Origin: Thermodesulfovibrionales bacterium
GTDB lineage: Bacteria > Nitrospirota > Thermodesulfovibrionia > Thermodesulfovibrionales > UBA1546
Length of the DNA stretch: 5,772 nt
NCBI GenBank assembly: GCA_919901705.1
Contig: CAKKPR010000246.1
Span: forward strand, 1-5,772
Direction: 5' to 3'
Shown: piece after piece, positions 5,025 to 5,772 of the stretch
How the letters are laid out: every line of letters begins with the position of its first letter
Numbering within the stretch: the stretch's first letter is position 1
The notes under the pieces: model-generated
What the model saw: the letters and a program-made list of their open reading frames with translations, nothing else
What the model was told of the DNA's origin: nothing
The model's database searches: none
Translations under genes and position numbers: made by a program

Positions 5025-5772
5025 ATCAAAATACGCCTCCGCTCATTACTCTCACGACTGATTTCGGTTATAAGGACCCGTTTGTTGGAATGATGAAAGG
5101 GGTGATACTGAAAATAAACCCTAAGGCGAGGATAGTTGATATAACACATGACATAAGCCCGCATAACATAAGAGAGGCAGCTCTCACACTCGGTATGAGC
5201 TACAATTTTTTCCCGCACAAGACAGTTCACGTTGTTGTTGTTGACCCTGGTGTCGGTTCAAACAGGCGGCCCATTCTTGTTATAACAGACCACCATTATT
5301 TTATAGGCCCTGACAACGGTGTTTTTTCGCTTGTGTACAGTTCGCAAAGTGAGACACTCGGAGTTGTCCAGATTACCTCAGAGCACTATTTCATGCCACA
5401 CAGGGGGCCTACGTTTCACGGCAGGGATATATTTGCACCGGCTGCTGCCTGGCTGACAAGGGGCATAGAAACAACGAAATTTGGCGATATGATCACTGAT
5501 TATGTCACTCTGCCGTTTCCGTCTGTCTCATTGCCTACAAATACAACAATCGAAGGAGAGGTTATGTATATAGACCGTTTTGGCAATGCAATAACAAATA
5601 TAAAAGGGGAGGCTTTAAACACGCTCTACAATACTAATACAGGGGGAAAACTCAAGGTTGTCTCAAAAGGGAAACAGACAGACCTCAAAAATTACTATTC
5701 AGAGGTTACTGATAAAGGCCTTTATTCTCTGGTGAACAGCACAGGCTATCTTGAACTCTTCGTTTACAGGGG
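5018..5772 (+). CDS. S-adenosyl-L-methionine hydrolase (adenosine-forming), C-terminus cut by window
   Basis: This is a DUF62-family enzyme, related to SAM-dependent fluorinase and chlorinase, that uses water to split SAM into adenosine and methionine. Its physiological role is unclear. The visible 251 residues show T-L-T-T-D-F-G (11-17), T-H-D-I-S-P (43-48), V-V-D-P-G-V-G (74-80), G-P-D-N-G (97-101), T-F-H-G-R-D-I-F-A-P (132-141) and Y-I-D-R-F-G-N (184-190). Asp76, Arg83 and His134 have the spacing of the Asp-Arg-His triad that activates water in the hydrolases, which argues against a halogenase. The frame is open to the window edge, and the closing S-T-G-Y-L-E-L-F-V strand (241-249) suggests only a few to some tens of residues are missing. 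The GTG start overlaps the pyrD stop and has AGGAGG six bases upstream, so it probably belongs to the same operon. Confidence 0.92.
   Translation, partial: MLDQNTPPLITLTTDFGYKDPFVGMMKGVILKINPKARIVDITHDISPHNIREAALTLGMSYNFFPHKTVHVVVVDPGVGSNRRPILVITDHHYFIGPDNGVFSLVYSSQSETLGVVQITSEHYFMPHRGPTFHGRDIFAPAAAWLTRGIETTKFGDMITDYVTLPFPSVSLPTNTTIEGEVMYIDRFGNAITNIKGEALNTLYNTNTGGKLKVVSKGKQTDLKNYYSEVTDKGLYSLVNSTGYLELFVYR

Noticed and set aside
5018..5772. SAM-dependent fluorinase or chlorinase
   Set aside because: The Asp-Arg-His triad positions typical of the water-using hydrolases are present (76, 83, 134), so hydrolase is the simpler call.

Overview
The window carries a mercury-methylation gene pair, hgcA-hgcB, among housekeeping genes of what looks like an anaerobic bacterium. 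HgcA shows the family's diagnostic cap-helix motif (N-V-W-C-A-A-G-K) ahead of a five-helix membrane domain. HgcB is a two-cluster ferredoxin ending in a Cys-Cys pair. Futalosine-route menaquinone synthesis (mqnB), a Fe-S/FAD-dependent class 1B dihydroorotate dehydrogenase (pyrK-pyrD) and dispersed 'cattgcgag' repeats together suggest Nitrospirota or Desulfobacterota (Deltaproteobacteria). That placement is inference: there is no rRNA or other taxonomic marker here.

Layout. Positions 1-136 (minus) hold the 5' end of a lipoprotein gene, cut by the window edge. Positions 230-964 (minus) hold mqnB, interrupted in frame by a G/C-rich palindromic repeat. The 155-base divergent region 965-1119 carries a good sigma-70 promoter for hgcA and a weaker candidate for mqnB. 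hgcA (1120-2307) and hgcB (2304-2600) overlap by four bases and are translationally coupled. A 103-base gap with a new promoter leads to greA (2704-3180), which overlaps pyrK (3173-3943). A 172-base gap, mostly a palindromic repeat element, separates pyrK from pyrD (4116-5024). pyrD overlaps the start of a SAM hydroxide hydrolase gene (5018 to beyond the window end).

How the genes work together. HgcA and HgcB form the two-protein system that converts Hg(II) to methylmercury: HgcA passes a methyl group from its corrinoid cofactor, and HgcB supplies low-potential electrons and probably handles mercury through its cysteines. PyrK and PyrD are the two subunits of the NAD-linked dihydroorotate dehydrogenase of pyrimidine synthesis. 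greA, pyrK, pyrD and the SAM hydrolase gene are tightly packed and may be one transcription unit.

Three unrelated repeat types occur within about 3.6 kb: a palindromic insert inside mqnB, a four-copy heptamer inside pyrK, and the intergenic element before pyrD. Two of them lie in otherwise intact reading frames. The most unusual protein feature is the roughly 50-residue N-terminal extension of HgcA, which carries two vicinal Cys-Cys pairs.
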